64,000 nucleotides of DNA, taken from the NCBI RefSeq assembly GCF_003931565.1, contig NZ_RRYI01000008.1, positions 1 to 64,000 on the forward strand. Direction: 5' to 3'. A program made the position numbers and the translations under genes. Under the pieces are notes generated by a model. The model was given only the letters and a program-made list of their open reading frames with translations, was not told where the DNA came from and did not search any database. The DNA comes from Caulobacter sp. 602-1. GTDB lineage: Bacteria > Pseudomonadota > Alphaproteobacteria > Caulobacterales > Caulobacteraceae. The first letter of the stretch is position 1; every line of letters starts with the position of its first letter. Shown here piece by piece: positions 44,948 through 52,856 of the stretch.

Positions 44948-45889
44948 TCAGTCCTTCAGGCCGACGAGGGAGCGCGAGAAGGCGCGGGCGTCGAACGGTT
45001 GCAGGTCTTCCACGCCCTCGCCGACGCCGATCAGCTTGATCGGGCTGTCGGAGGCGCGCGCCACCGGCACCAGCACCCCGCCGCGCGCGGTGCCGTCCAG
45101 CTTGGTCATGACAATCCCGGACACGCCGACCTGGTTGCCGAAGATCTTCTCCTGGGCCAGGGCGTTGCGGCCGACCGTGGCGTCCAGCACCAGCAGGGTC
45201 TCGTGCGGATAGTCGGGATCGACCTTCTTCACGACACGGATCACCTTGAGCAGCTCGTCCATCAGGCCCTGCTTGTTCTGCAGGCGGCCGGCGGTGTCGA
45301 TCAACACGACGTCGTAGTGTTCGGCCTTGGCGCGCTCGACGGCCTCATAGGCCAGGGCCGCGGCGTCGGAGCCCGTGGGCTTGGACATGAAGTCGGCCCC
45401 CGCCCGGTCGGCCCAGACCTTCAGCTGCTCGACGGCGGCGGCGCGGAAGGTGTCGCCGGCGGCGATCAGGACGCGGGCGCCCTTCTCGGTCAGGTCGGCG
45501 GCGATCTTGCCCAGGGTGGTGGTCTTGCCCGAACCGTTGACGCCGATGAACAGCACCACATAGGGGCGCGGACCGCTCAGCGGGTCGAAGTCGCCCTGGC
45601 GATCGGCCAGCTCGGCGGCGATCAACTCGGCCAGCGCTTCCTTGACCTCGTTGTCGGTCGACGATTTTCCGAAACGCGCCTTGCCGAAGGCTTCGGTGAT
45701 GCGCGCGGCGATCTGCGGGCCAAGATCGGCCTCGATCAGCATCTCTTCCAGCGCGTCCAGCTGTTCCTGGTCCAAGGGCTTCTTGGTGAAGACCCCGGTG
45801 ACCTGATCGGTCATCGCTTGAGACGACCGGGTGAGGCCGGACGTCAGGCGCTGGAACCAGCCTTTTTTCTGCTCGGGCTTATCGCTCAT
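44948..45889 (-). CDS. ftsY: Signal recognition particle receptor FtsY
   Basis: A 313-residue SRP GTPase docking ribosome-nascent chains at the membrane. G1 GVNGSGKTTTLGKIA (about residues 118-132), G3 DTAGRLQNK, TKLDGTARGG. A short N-terminus replaces the long acidic A domain of E. coli FtsY, as usual in alphaproteobacteria. Coupled with yciB. Confidence 0.97.
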   Translation of the reverse strand: MSDKPEQKKGWFQRLTSGLTRSSQAMTDQVTGVFTKKPLDQEQLDALEEMLIEADLGPQIAARITEAFGKARFGKSSTDNEVKEALAELIAAELADRQGDFDPLSGPRPYVVLFIGVNGSGKTTTLGKIAADLTEKGARVLIAAGDTFRAAAVEQLKVWADRAGADFMSKPTGSDAAALAYEAVERAKAEHYDVVLIDTAGRLQNKQGLMDELLKVIRVVKKVDPDYPHETLLVLDATVGRNALAQEKIFGNQVGVSGIVMTKLDGTARGGVLVPVARASDSPIKLIGVGEGVEDLQPFDARAFSRSLVGLKD

Positions 45890-45980
45890 CCGCGCTCCTT
45901 TAGGGGAACGGGCGAAAGTGTAAATCGGATATTACCGGGGCAGGGTTAGCGCGGTGGCGTAACGCATGCGATGTACGGGC

Positions 45981-46625
45981 ATGGACGTGCACCTTGACCC
46001 GCTTGGAACCGCCCTTTTCTGGCTCGACTATGCCGCCGTGGCCGTTTTCGGGGCAACGGGCGCCCTCGCGGCCGCTCGGCGCAAACATGACATCATCACC
46101 TTCGGATTCTTCGCCGCGATCACCGGCGTGGGCGGCGGGACGCTGCGGGATCTCTTGATCGGCGCGCCGGTCTTCTGGGTGCAGCGGCCGGGCTACATCA
46201 TCGCCTGCCTGGCGGCCGCCACCGTGGTCTGGCTGCTGGGCAAGCGGGGGTGGCGGTTCCGCGCCCTCCTCTGGCTCGACGCCCTGGGCATGGCCGCCTA
46301 CGCCGTGGTCGGCACCGCCAAGGCGCTCAGCCTGGGCGTCCACCCGTTCAGCGCCGTGGTCATGGGCGTGCTGACCACCGCCTTCGGCGGCGTGATCCGC
46401 GACGTCCTGGCCGAGGAGCCGAACCTGCTGCTGCGCCGGGAGATCTACATCACCGCCGCCTTGCTGGGCGCGAGTGTGTTCGCGGTGCTGAAACTGCTGG
46501 GCGCGCCGTTCTGGCCAGCCGGCCTCGCGGGGTTCGTCGCGGCGTTCGGGCTGCGGGCGTGCGCGATCAAGTTCGGCTGGAGCCTGCCGGGTTTCGCGGG
46601 AGAAGAAGAAGCCCGCGACGCCTGA
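45981..46625 (+). CDS. Trimeric intracellular cation channel family protein (UPF0126)
   Basis: A 214-residue membrane protein with seven helices in two repeats (FWLDYAAVAVFGATGALAA; ALLWLDALGMAAYAVVGTAK) each followed by a GGGTLRDLL or GGVIRDVL glycine motif, the TRIC/YicG pattern. Cation channel function is inferred from TRIC structures. Start at MDVHLDPL (45981). Divergent from ftsY; convergent with the endonuclease gene. Confidence 0.92.
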   Translation: MDVHLDPLGTALFWLDYAAVAVFGATGALAAARRKHDIITFGFFAAITGVGGGTLRDLLIGAPVFWVQRPGYIIACLAAATVVWLLGKRGWRFRALLWLDALGMAAYAVVGTAKALSLGVHPFSAVVMGVLTTAFGGVIRDVLAEEPNLLLRREIYITAALLGASVFAVLKLLGAPFWPAGLAGFVAAFGLRACAIKFGWSLPGFAGEEEARDA

Positions 46626-46661
46626 CCGTCGCCAGGCCCCGACGCCGGGACCAAGATCGCC

Positions 46662-47648
46662 CTACCCCTTGGGGGTCAAGCTGAAGGTGACCTTGTAACC
46701 ATTGTGGTCGGACAACACCGGCTCGTCCGCGCCGTCGAAGGTGGCCTCGACCGCCTTGGGGGTAACCTCGACGGCATCGCCATTGAGGAAGCCGATCAGG
46801 TCCTGGGTGTTCAGCCACGGCGCCTCGCCGGTGTACGAGATCTGGGTGTCGCACGCGCCCGGGCGCTCGTGGCACCAGCGGCTGACCACCACGAACGGGT
46901 AGTCGCTCATCATCTTGTCGAAGCGGTCGGGCGATCGGCGGACATTGAAGTCGCCGCCGACGATCAGCGGCGCGCCGGGCGTGCGGCTGGCCTGCAGGAA
47001 GCGGCCCAGCTCCTGGGTCTGCAGGGCGTGGGCCTCGTTGTAACGCTTGCGCGGCACCTTCGAAGCCCCGTGCGAATTCATGTGGGTGTCGGCGATCTCG
47101 ACCGAGGTCGGCAGGCCGGCGACCTGGATCGAGACCAGCATCACGCCCTTGTTGGCCAGGCAATCCAGGCCCGCGCAATAGCGATAGGCGTGCGACTTGA
47201 CCCAATCGATCGGATGGTTGGACAGCACCCAAAGACCGCTGGAGCCCCACTTGCCCCAGCCCTCGCCCTGGCGCCGGTATTTCACGCGTCGGAAGTCGGG
47301 CTTTTCGCTCTTCAGGTAGTTCTCGTCGCGCTGGCCCTTGCGCGGCCCCCGCGCGACATACGGATAGCCGCTCTCGTCGATCAGGTCCCAGATCTCGTCG
47401 CGGAAGCCCTCCTGGATCAGGACGACGTCGGGTTCCTTGCCCTTGGCCCGCATGGCGGCCAGTTCGTACCCGATCCGCTTCAGCGCCGCCCCGCGACCCT
47501 TGCGGACCAGAGAAGGCAGGCCCTCCACATTGTACGTCATGACGCTGAGCGTAACGGGCTTGACCGCGACGGGCTTGGGCGCGTCGGCGCGCGCCGGTGT
47601 GGCCGCCAGCAGGCAAAGCGCCAGAAGGGCCCAGGCTGACCGGATCAG
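46662..47648 (-). CDS. Exported endonuclease/exonuclease/phosphatase-family protein
   Basis: A protein of about 328 residues with the metal-dependent EEP fold: MTYNVEGLP (Asn/Glu site), VVLIQEGF, VGGDFNVRRSPD, ending LSDHNGYKVTF (Asp-His). A signal peptide, LIRSAWALLALCLLAATPARA, is encoded in frame upstream of the first ATG (47540), but no ATG, GTG or TTG precedes it; the only candidate start is CTG at 47648, seven bases after GGAG and overlapping the mtaB stop as CTGA. I therefore annotate CTG as the start; a cytoplasmic form from 47540 is the alternative. Substrate (nucleic acid, phospholipid or sphingolipid) unknown. Confidence 0.75.
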   Translation of the reverse strand: MIRSAWALLALCLLAATPARADAPKPVAVKPVTLSVMTYNVEGLPSLVRKGRGAALKRIGYELAAMRAKGKEPDVVLIQEGFRDEIWDLIDESGYPYVARGPRKGQRDENYLKSEKPDFRRVKYRRQGEGWGKWGSSGLWVLSNHPIDWVKSHAYRYCAGLDCLANKGVMLVSIQVAGLPTSVEIADTHMNSHGASKVPRKRYNEAHALQTQELGRFLQASRTPGAPLIVGGDFNVRRSPDRFDKMMSDYPFVVVSRWCHERPGACDTQISYTGEAPWLNTQDLIGFLNGDAVEVTPKAVEATFDGADEPVLSDHNGYKVTFSLTPKG

Positions 47649-48976
47649 TTTGCGCGCTCCGCGATGACGTGAGCCCCGTCATGGCCGGTGATCGTGAAGG
47701 TTACAATCTCGCCCAGCGGCGCTCCGCCCTCGAAGCGGATCTCGGTGAAGTCGTCGGCGCGGGCGACGCCGTCACGCTCGACCAAGCCCGGCAGGGTGCG
47801 GCCGATCTGGCGTTGCAGGTGGCGCTCCAGGCCCGCCTGGCCCGCTTCGCGCAGGCGGCGGGCGCGGTCCTTGATCACCGGCCCCTTCACTGGCGGCATG
47901 CGGGCCGCGGGCGTTCCGGGCCGAGCGCTGTAGGGAAAGACGTGCAGGAAGGCCAGGCCCGCCTCCTCGACCAACTTCAGCGTATTCTCGAACGCCTCTT
48001 CCGTCTCGGTGGGGAAGCCGGCGATCAGGTCGGCGCCGAAGGCGGTGTCGGGGCGTACGCGGCGCACCTCGGCCACCAGCTTCAGCGCGTCCTCGCGGCT
48101 GTGGCGGCGCTTCATGCGCTTGAGGATCAGGTTGTCGCCGGCCTGCAGGGACAGGTGCAGGTACGGCATCAGGCGCGGCTCGGTCTCGAGCAGCTTGAAC
48201 AGGTCCGGATCGATCTCGGCCGCGTCGATCGACGAGAGTCGAAGCCTGGGCAGGTCCGGGACCAGGCGCAGGATGCGACCGACCAGCTGGCCCAGGGTCG
48301 GCTGGCCCGGCAAGTCCGCGCCCCACGAGGTGACGTCGACGCCGGTCAGCACCACCTCGCGATAGCCTTCTGCGGCCAGCTTGCGGACCTGCTCGACCAC
48401 CTCGCCGGCGGGCGCCGAGCGCGAGTTTCCCCGGCCATAGGGAATGATGCAGAAGGTGCAGCGGTGGTCGCAGCCGTTCTGGACCTCGACATAGGCCCGG
48501 GCGCGATCCTTGAGTCCGTCGATCAGGTGACCGGCGGTCTCCTTGACCGACATGATGTCGTTGACCCGCACGCGGGCGGTCGTGTCCGTCATCGCGCCCG
48601 GCGCGGCCTTTTCGGCGTTGCCCAGCACGAGGTCGACCTCGGGCATGGCGGCGAAGGCGGCCGGATCGACCTGGGCGGCGCAGCCGGTGACGATGATCCG
48701 CGCGTCCGGCCGTTCGCGGCGGGCCTTGCGGATCGCCTGGCGGGCCTGGCGCACGGCCTCGTTGGTTACGGCGCAGGTGTTGAACACCACCGCGTCGGAA
48801 AGGCCGTCGGCGGCGGCGCGCGCCCGCATGGCCTCGCTCTCATAGGCGTTCAGGCGGCAACCGAAGGTGACGACGTCGACGCCGTCCGGGCCCGACATCA
48901 TCGTGGCCGGACCGCCCTCCTCACCCGCCTCTGGCCTGGGCTTCGGCGTCGCCTTGATGACGGTGTAGGTGGTCAT
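47645..48976 (-). CDS. mtaB: tRNA t6A37 methylthiotransferase MtaB
   Basis: A 443-residue radical-SAM methylthiotransferase: FGCRLNAYES, NTCAVTNEA and TGCAAQVD (first cluster), CDHRCTFCIIPYGRG (radical SAM). The absence of a MiaB-like CHIREKA and the RLNAYE motif place it with MtaB/YqeV, converting t6A37 to ms2t6A37. Four bases after dapF. Confidence 0.93.
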   Translation of the reverse strand: MTTYTVIKATPKPRPEAGEEGGPATMMSGPDGVDVVTFGCRLNAYESEAMRARAAADGLSDAVVFNTCAVTNEAVRQARQAIRKARRERPDARIIVTGCAAQVDPAAFAAMPEVDLVLGNAEKAAPGAMTDTTARVRVNDIMSVKETAGHLIDGLKDRARAYVEVQNGCDHRCTFCIIPYGRGNSRSAPAGEVVEQVRKLAAEGYREVVLTGVDVTSWGADLPGQPTLGQLVGRILRLVPDLPRLRLSSIDAAEIDPDLFKLLETEPRLMPYLHLSLQAGDNLILKRMKRRHSREDALKLVAEVRRVRPDTAFGADLIAGFPTETEEAFENTLKLVEEAGLAFLHVFPYSARPGTPAARMPPVKGPVIKDRARRLREAGQAGLERHLQRQIGRTLPGLVERDGVARADDFTEIRFEGGAPLGEIVTFTITGHDGAHVIAERAN

Positions 48977-48980
48977 GACC

Positions 48981-49835
48981 TCAAGCCGCGACCCGCTCCG
49001 GCAGCTTGCCGGCGAAATCCATGCTGACCGGGCCGGTCATGATCACGTGACCGTCGCTCTCGCGCCATTCGATGACCAGCGAGCCGGTCTCGAACTGGAC
49101 GCGCGCCTTGCGGTCGGTCAGGCCGCGACGCACGGCGGCGACCTGGGCCGCGCAGGCGCCCGTGCCGCAGGCGGCGGTCAGGCCCGCGCCCCGTTCCCAG
49201 ACCTTCAGCTGGATGTGATCGCGAGCGGCGATGTGAGCGAATCCGACATTGACGCCTTCCGGGAACAGCGGGTGGTGCTCGACCAACGAGCCGGTCCCCG
49301 TGGCGAAGGCGTCGCTGACCGGGGCGTCGACGAAGAACACCACGTGCGGATTGCCCATCGAGACGCAGACCGGCGTATACACCAGCGGCGCGTCGATCGG
49401 ACCGACCTGCAGTTCGACCCGCTCGGTGTTCATCGCTTCGGACAGCGGAATCTGGGTCCAGTCCAGGCCCGGGACCCCCATGTCGACCGTCACCAGCTTC
49501 TCGCCCGCCGCGACGCCCGACAGGCGGCCCGCGACGGTGTCGAACGCCACGGCGTCCTTGCCGGACGACTGCATCAGGAGCCACGCCACGCAGCGCGTGC
49601 CGTTGCCGCAGGCGCCGGTCTCCTCGCCATCCGAATTCCAGAAGCGCACATAGGCTGACGCGCCCTCCGCCTTCGGCGGATCGATGGCGATGACCTGATC
49701 GCAGCCCACGCCGCCGTCCCCGCGTTTGGCGATCGCGCGGATCTCCTCGGGGGTCGGATCAAAGGACTGGGTCTGGGTCTCGATGACGACGAAGTCGTTG
49801 CCCAGCCCGTTCATCTTCAGGAAGGTGCGGCTCAT
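48981..49835 (-). CDS. dapF: Diaminopimelate epimerase
   Basis: A 284-residue enzyme isomerising LL- to meso-DAP for lysine and peptidoglycan synthesis. The two catalytic cysteines lie in GACGNGTRC (about residue 76) and ACGTGACAAQ (about residue 223). Start MSRTFLKMNGLGNDFVV. Divergent from the channel gene with a 31-bp gap. Confidence 0.97.
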   Translation of the reverse strand: MSRTFLKMNGLGNDFVVIETQTQSFDPTPEEIRAIAKRGDGGVGCDQVIAIDPPKAEGASAYVRFWNSDGEETGACGNGTRCVAWLLMQSSGKDAVAFDTVAGRLSGVAAGEKLVTVDMGVPGLDWTQIPLSEAMNTERVELQVGPIDAPLVYTPVCVSMGNPHVVFFVDAPVSDAFATGTGSLVEHHPLFPEGVNVGFAHIAARDHIQLKVWERGAGLTAACGTGACAAQVAAVRRGLTDRKARVQFETGSLVIEWRESDGHVIMTGPVSMDFAGKLPERVAA

Positions 49836-49866
49836 AGCCGGGCTATATAGTGGAAAGCAGAGCGAA

Positions 49867-50661
49867 ATGCACCGCGACGAACAGGACCACGCCGGCCTTC
49901 GCCTGCGCGCGCGATTGCGGGCCCTCTATCATGGCGCCTCGCCGACGGCGGTGCGGTTCCGCTACGGGATCATTCTGATCGACATCGCCCTCATCGCTTT
50001 CTTCATCGCCGCGCCGCTGATGCAGAAACATGGGCTGACCTTCTACCTGATAGACTACGGGGTGGCGGCGTTCCTGGCCGCCGACCTGGCCGCCCGGGCC
50101 ATCGCGCATGGCGACTTTCGGTCCTGGCTGAAGAAGCCCATCAGCTGGCTGGACCTGTTCGTCCTGGCCACCCTGCTGTTTCCCGCCTGGCTGTTCAACT
50201 TCGGCTTCCTGCGGGTGCTGCGCCTGTGGACCCTGATCCACAGCGAGTTCTTCTGGCGCACGGTGGGACGGCGCTATGACGACACGCGGATCGAGGACAT
50301 CACCCGGGCGGCCAGCTCGCTGGCGACCTTCGTCTTCGTGGTTACGGGCTTCGTCTATACGAGCTTCGCCGGCCGCCACGAGGGGATCTCCGGTTATGTC
50401 GACGCCCTCTATTTCACCGTCACCAGCCTGACGACCACCGGCTATGGCGACGTCACCCTGCCGGGCGTGTGGGGCAAGCTCTTGTCCATGGCGGTGATGC
50501 TGGGCGGGGTGTCGCTGTTCATCGGCCTGATCCAGTCGATCCTGCGGCCCCACAAGGTCATCTATCAGTGCCACGCCTGCGGCCTGCGCCGGCACGATCC
50601 GGACGCCGTCCACTGCAAGGCCTGCGGCGTTCTGCTGAACATTCCCGACGACGGGACGTGA
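49867..50661 (+). CDS. Voltage-gated-type K+ channel with C-terminal zinc ribbon
   Basis: A 264-residue membrane protein with several helices, an S4-like segment (FGFLRVLRLWTLIHSEFFWR) and pore filter TTTGYGDVT (about residues 178-186). The C-terminus carries CHACGLRRHDPDAVHCKACG, a four-cysteine zinc ribbon not usual in bacterial channels. Start at 49867 (MHRDEQDHAG). The gap to dapF is so short that their promoters must overlap. Confidence 0.88.
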   Translation: MHRDEQDHAGLRLRARLRALYHGASPTAVRFRYGIILIDIALIAFFIAAPLMQKHGLTFYLIDYGVAAFLAADLAARAIAHGDFRSWLKKPISWLDLFVLATLLFPAWLFNFGFLRVLRLWTLIHSEFFWRTVGRRYDDTRIEDITRAASSLATFVFVVTGFVYTSFAGRHEGISGYVDALYFTVTSLTTTGYGDVTLPGVWGKLLSMAVMLGGVSLFIGLIQSILRPHKVIYQCHACGLRRHDPDAVHCKACGVLLNIPDDGT

Positions 50662-50714
50662 TCGGCTCGGCCTAGCTCTGGCGCGGGGGAAATTTTCCGA
50701 TACCGTCCCGCGCC

Positions 50715-52856
50715 ATGACCCTGCTCCGCACCTGTTCCGCCGCGGCCCTGGCCGCCATGCTCTCCACTGCAGCGTACGCCCAGGAGGCCGATCCCCACCT
50801 GGCGCTGGAGGCGGTCGAAAGCCCCGACTCCCTGGCCTGGGTGAAGGCCCAGAACGACAAGACCCTGCCCATCCTGTCGGACGACAAGCGCTTCGCTGGC
50901 CTGCAGGACCAGGCCCTGAAGATCCTGTCGACCAAGGACCGGATCGCCATGCCGACCTTCATCGGCAAGACGGTGTTCAACTTCTGGCAGGACGAGACCC
51001 ACGTGCGCGGCGTCTGGCGGCGCACCAGCCTGGAGTCCTACAAGACCGCGACCCCGCAGTGGGAAACGGTCATCGACCTGGACGCCCTGGCCAAGGCCGA
51101 GGGCAAGAACTGGATCTGGAAGGGCGCCGACTGTCGTCCCAAGACTCACGACCGATGCCTGGTGAATCTGTCCAACGGCGGCAAGGACGCCGTCACGGTC
51201 CGCGAATTCGACCTGACGACCAAGAGCTTCGTCGACCCCGGCGCGGGCGGTTTCGTGCTGCCCGAGAGCAAGCAGTCGATCGAGTGGCTGGACCCCGACA
51301 CCCTTATCTTGACCCGAAATTGGGGCGAGGGCACGACCACCGACAGCGGCTACGGCTTCGTCATCAAGACGCTGAAGCGGGGCCAGACCCTCGATCAGGC
51401 CGTCGAGGTCTTCCGCGGCCAGAAGTCCGACGTCTCGGCCGGGCCGAACGTGCTGCGAGACGCCGCCGGCAATCGGATCGTCCTGCTGACCCGCGCCACC
51501 GACTTCTTTCACGACGAGACCTATATCTGGGACGGCAAGGACGCCAGGCGCCTGCCGATCCCGCAAAAGGTCGGCGTGCGCGGCCTTATCGACGGCAAGC
51601 TCGTCCTGAAGATCGAGGAGCCGTGGACCGTCACCATCGGCGCGCACCCCTACACCTATCCAGCCGGTTCGGTCGTCGCGGCCTCGACCAAGTTCCTGAC
51701 CAAGGCAAAGGACCCCGAGATCGTCATCAGCAACGACTGCGATCCCTGCCAGCTGCTGGCGCCGGGTCCGCGCCAGTCGATCGATCAGGTGACGGTGACC
51801 GATCACCGCGTGGTGGCCGTGGTCTACGACAACGTCCGGGGCAGCCTGGTCAGCCTGCGGCTGCGCGGCGAATTCGGCGTCACCTCCCAGGCCCTGCCGG
51901 TGATCGACAACGCCTCGGTCGCCCTGGTCTCGCACTCGGACGAGGGCGACGAGGTTTTCTACACCAACGAGGGTTTCCTGACGCCGACCGAGCTGAAGCT
52001 GGCCGACGCGACCGGGACCACCGCCCAGACGGTCAAAGCCCTGCCCGCCCAGTTCGAGACCAAGGATCTGGTGGTCGAACAGAAGTCGGCGACCTCGAAG
52101 GACGGCACGGCCATCCCCTACTTCCTCGTCCACAAGAAGGGCTGGAAGCTGGACGGCCAGAACCCGACCCTGCTGCACGCCTATGGCGGCTTCAATCTTT
52201 CCAAGCTACCGGTCTACGATCCCCTGATCGGCAAGCTGTGGCTGGAGCGCGGCGGCGCCTATGCCGTCGCCAATATCCGCGGCGGCGGCGAGTTCGGCCC
52301 GGCCTGGCACGAGGCCGCGCTGAAGGCCAACCGCCAGCGGGCCTATGACGACTATTTCGCCGTGGCCGAGACGCTGATCGCCGACAAGGCGACCACGCCG
52401 CGCCACCTGGGCGCCTATGGCCGCTCGAACGGCGGCCTGCTGATGGGCGTGGCCCTGACCGAGCGTCCGGATCTGTGGAACGCGGTGGTGGTCGAGAGCC
52501 CGCTGCTGGACATGATCCGCTATACCTACCTGCCCGCCGGAGCCTCGTGGATCGGCGAGTATGGCGACCCGGCCATCCCGGCCGAACGCGCCTGGATCGA
52601 GAAGTACAGCCCGTACCAGAACCTGAAGGCGGGCGTGAAATACCCGCTGGCCTACATCACCACCTCGACCAAGGACGACCGCGTCCATCCGGGCCACGCC
52701 CGCAAGTTCGCGGCCCGGATGGACGATCTGGGCGTCGACCACCTCTATTTCGAGAACACCGACGGCGGCCACGCCAATGGCGCGGATCCCAAGAACAACG
52801 CCCGTCGCTGGGCCCTGCACTACACCTACCTGTCGCGACAGCTGATGGATCACTAA
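50715..52856 (+). CDS. Prolyl oligopeptidase-family serine peptidase (S9A), copy 1
   Basis: A 713-residue exported peptidase: signal peptide (MTLLRTCSAAALAAMLSTAAYA), N-terminal beta-propeller, C-terminal alpha/beta hydrolase. Nucleophile in YGRSNGGLL (Ser about 571), Asp in STKDDRVHPGH, His in DGGHANGA. Prolyl oligopeptidases cleave short peptides after proline; exact substrate unknown. Stop directly abuts the paralogue. Confidence 0.93.
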   Translation: MTLLRTCSAAALAAMLSTAAYAQEADPHLALEAVESPDSLAWVKAQNDKTLPILSDDKRFAGLQDQALKILSTKDRIAMPTFIGKTVFNFWQDETHVRGVWRRTSLESYKTATPQWETVIDLDALAKAEGKNWIWKGADCRPKTHDRCLVNLSNGGKDAVTVREFDLTTKSFVDPGAGGFVLPESKQSIEWLDPDTLILTRNWGEGTTTDSGYGFVIKTLKRGQTLDQAVEVFRGQKSDVSAGPNVLRDAAGNRIVLLTRATDFFHDETYIWDGKDARRLPIPQKVGVRGLIDGKLVLKIEEPWTVTIGAHPYTYPAGSVVAASTKFLTKAKDPEIVISNDCDPCQLLAPGPRQSIDQVTVTDHRVVAVVYDNVRGSLVSLRLRGEFGVTSQALPVIDNASVALVSHSDEGDEVFYTNEGFLTPTELKLADATGTTAQTVKALPAQFETKDLVVEQKSATSKDGTAIPYFLVHKKGWKLDGQNPTLLHAYGGFNLSKLPVYDPLIGKLWLERGGAYAVANIRGGGEFGPAWHEAALKANRQRAYDDYFAVAETLIADKATTPRHLGAYGRSNGGLLMGVALTERPDLWNAVVVESPLLDMIRYTYLPAGASWIGEYGDPAIPAERAWIEKYSPYQNLKAGVKYPLAYITTSTKDDRVHPGHARKFAARMDDLGVDHLYFENTDGGHANGADPKNNARRWALHYTYLSRQLMDH

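Noticed and set aside
46567..47682. Longer frame overlapping the endonuclease gene on the same strand
   Set aside because: It is a different frame without the EEP motifs; translation is Arg/Gly/Pro-rich noise.
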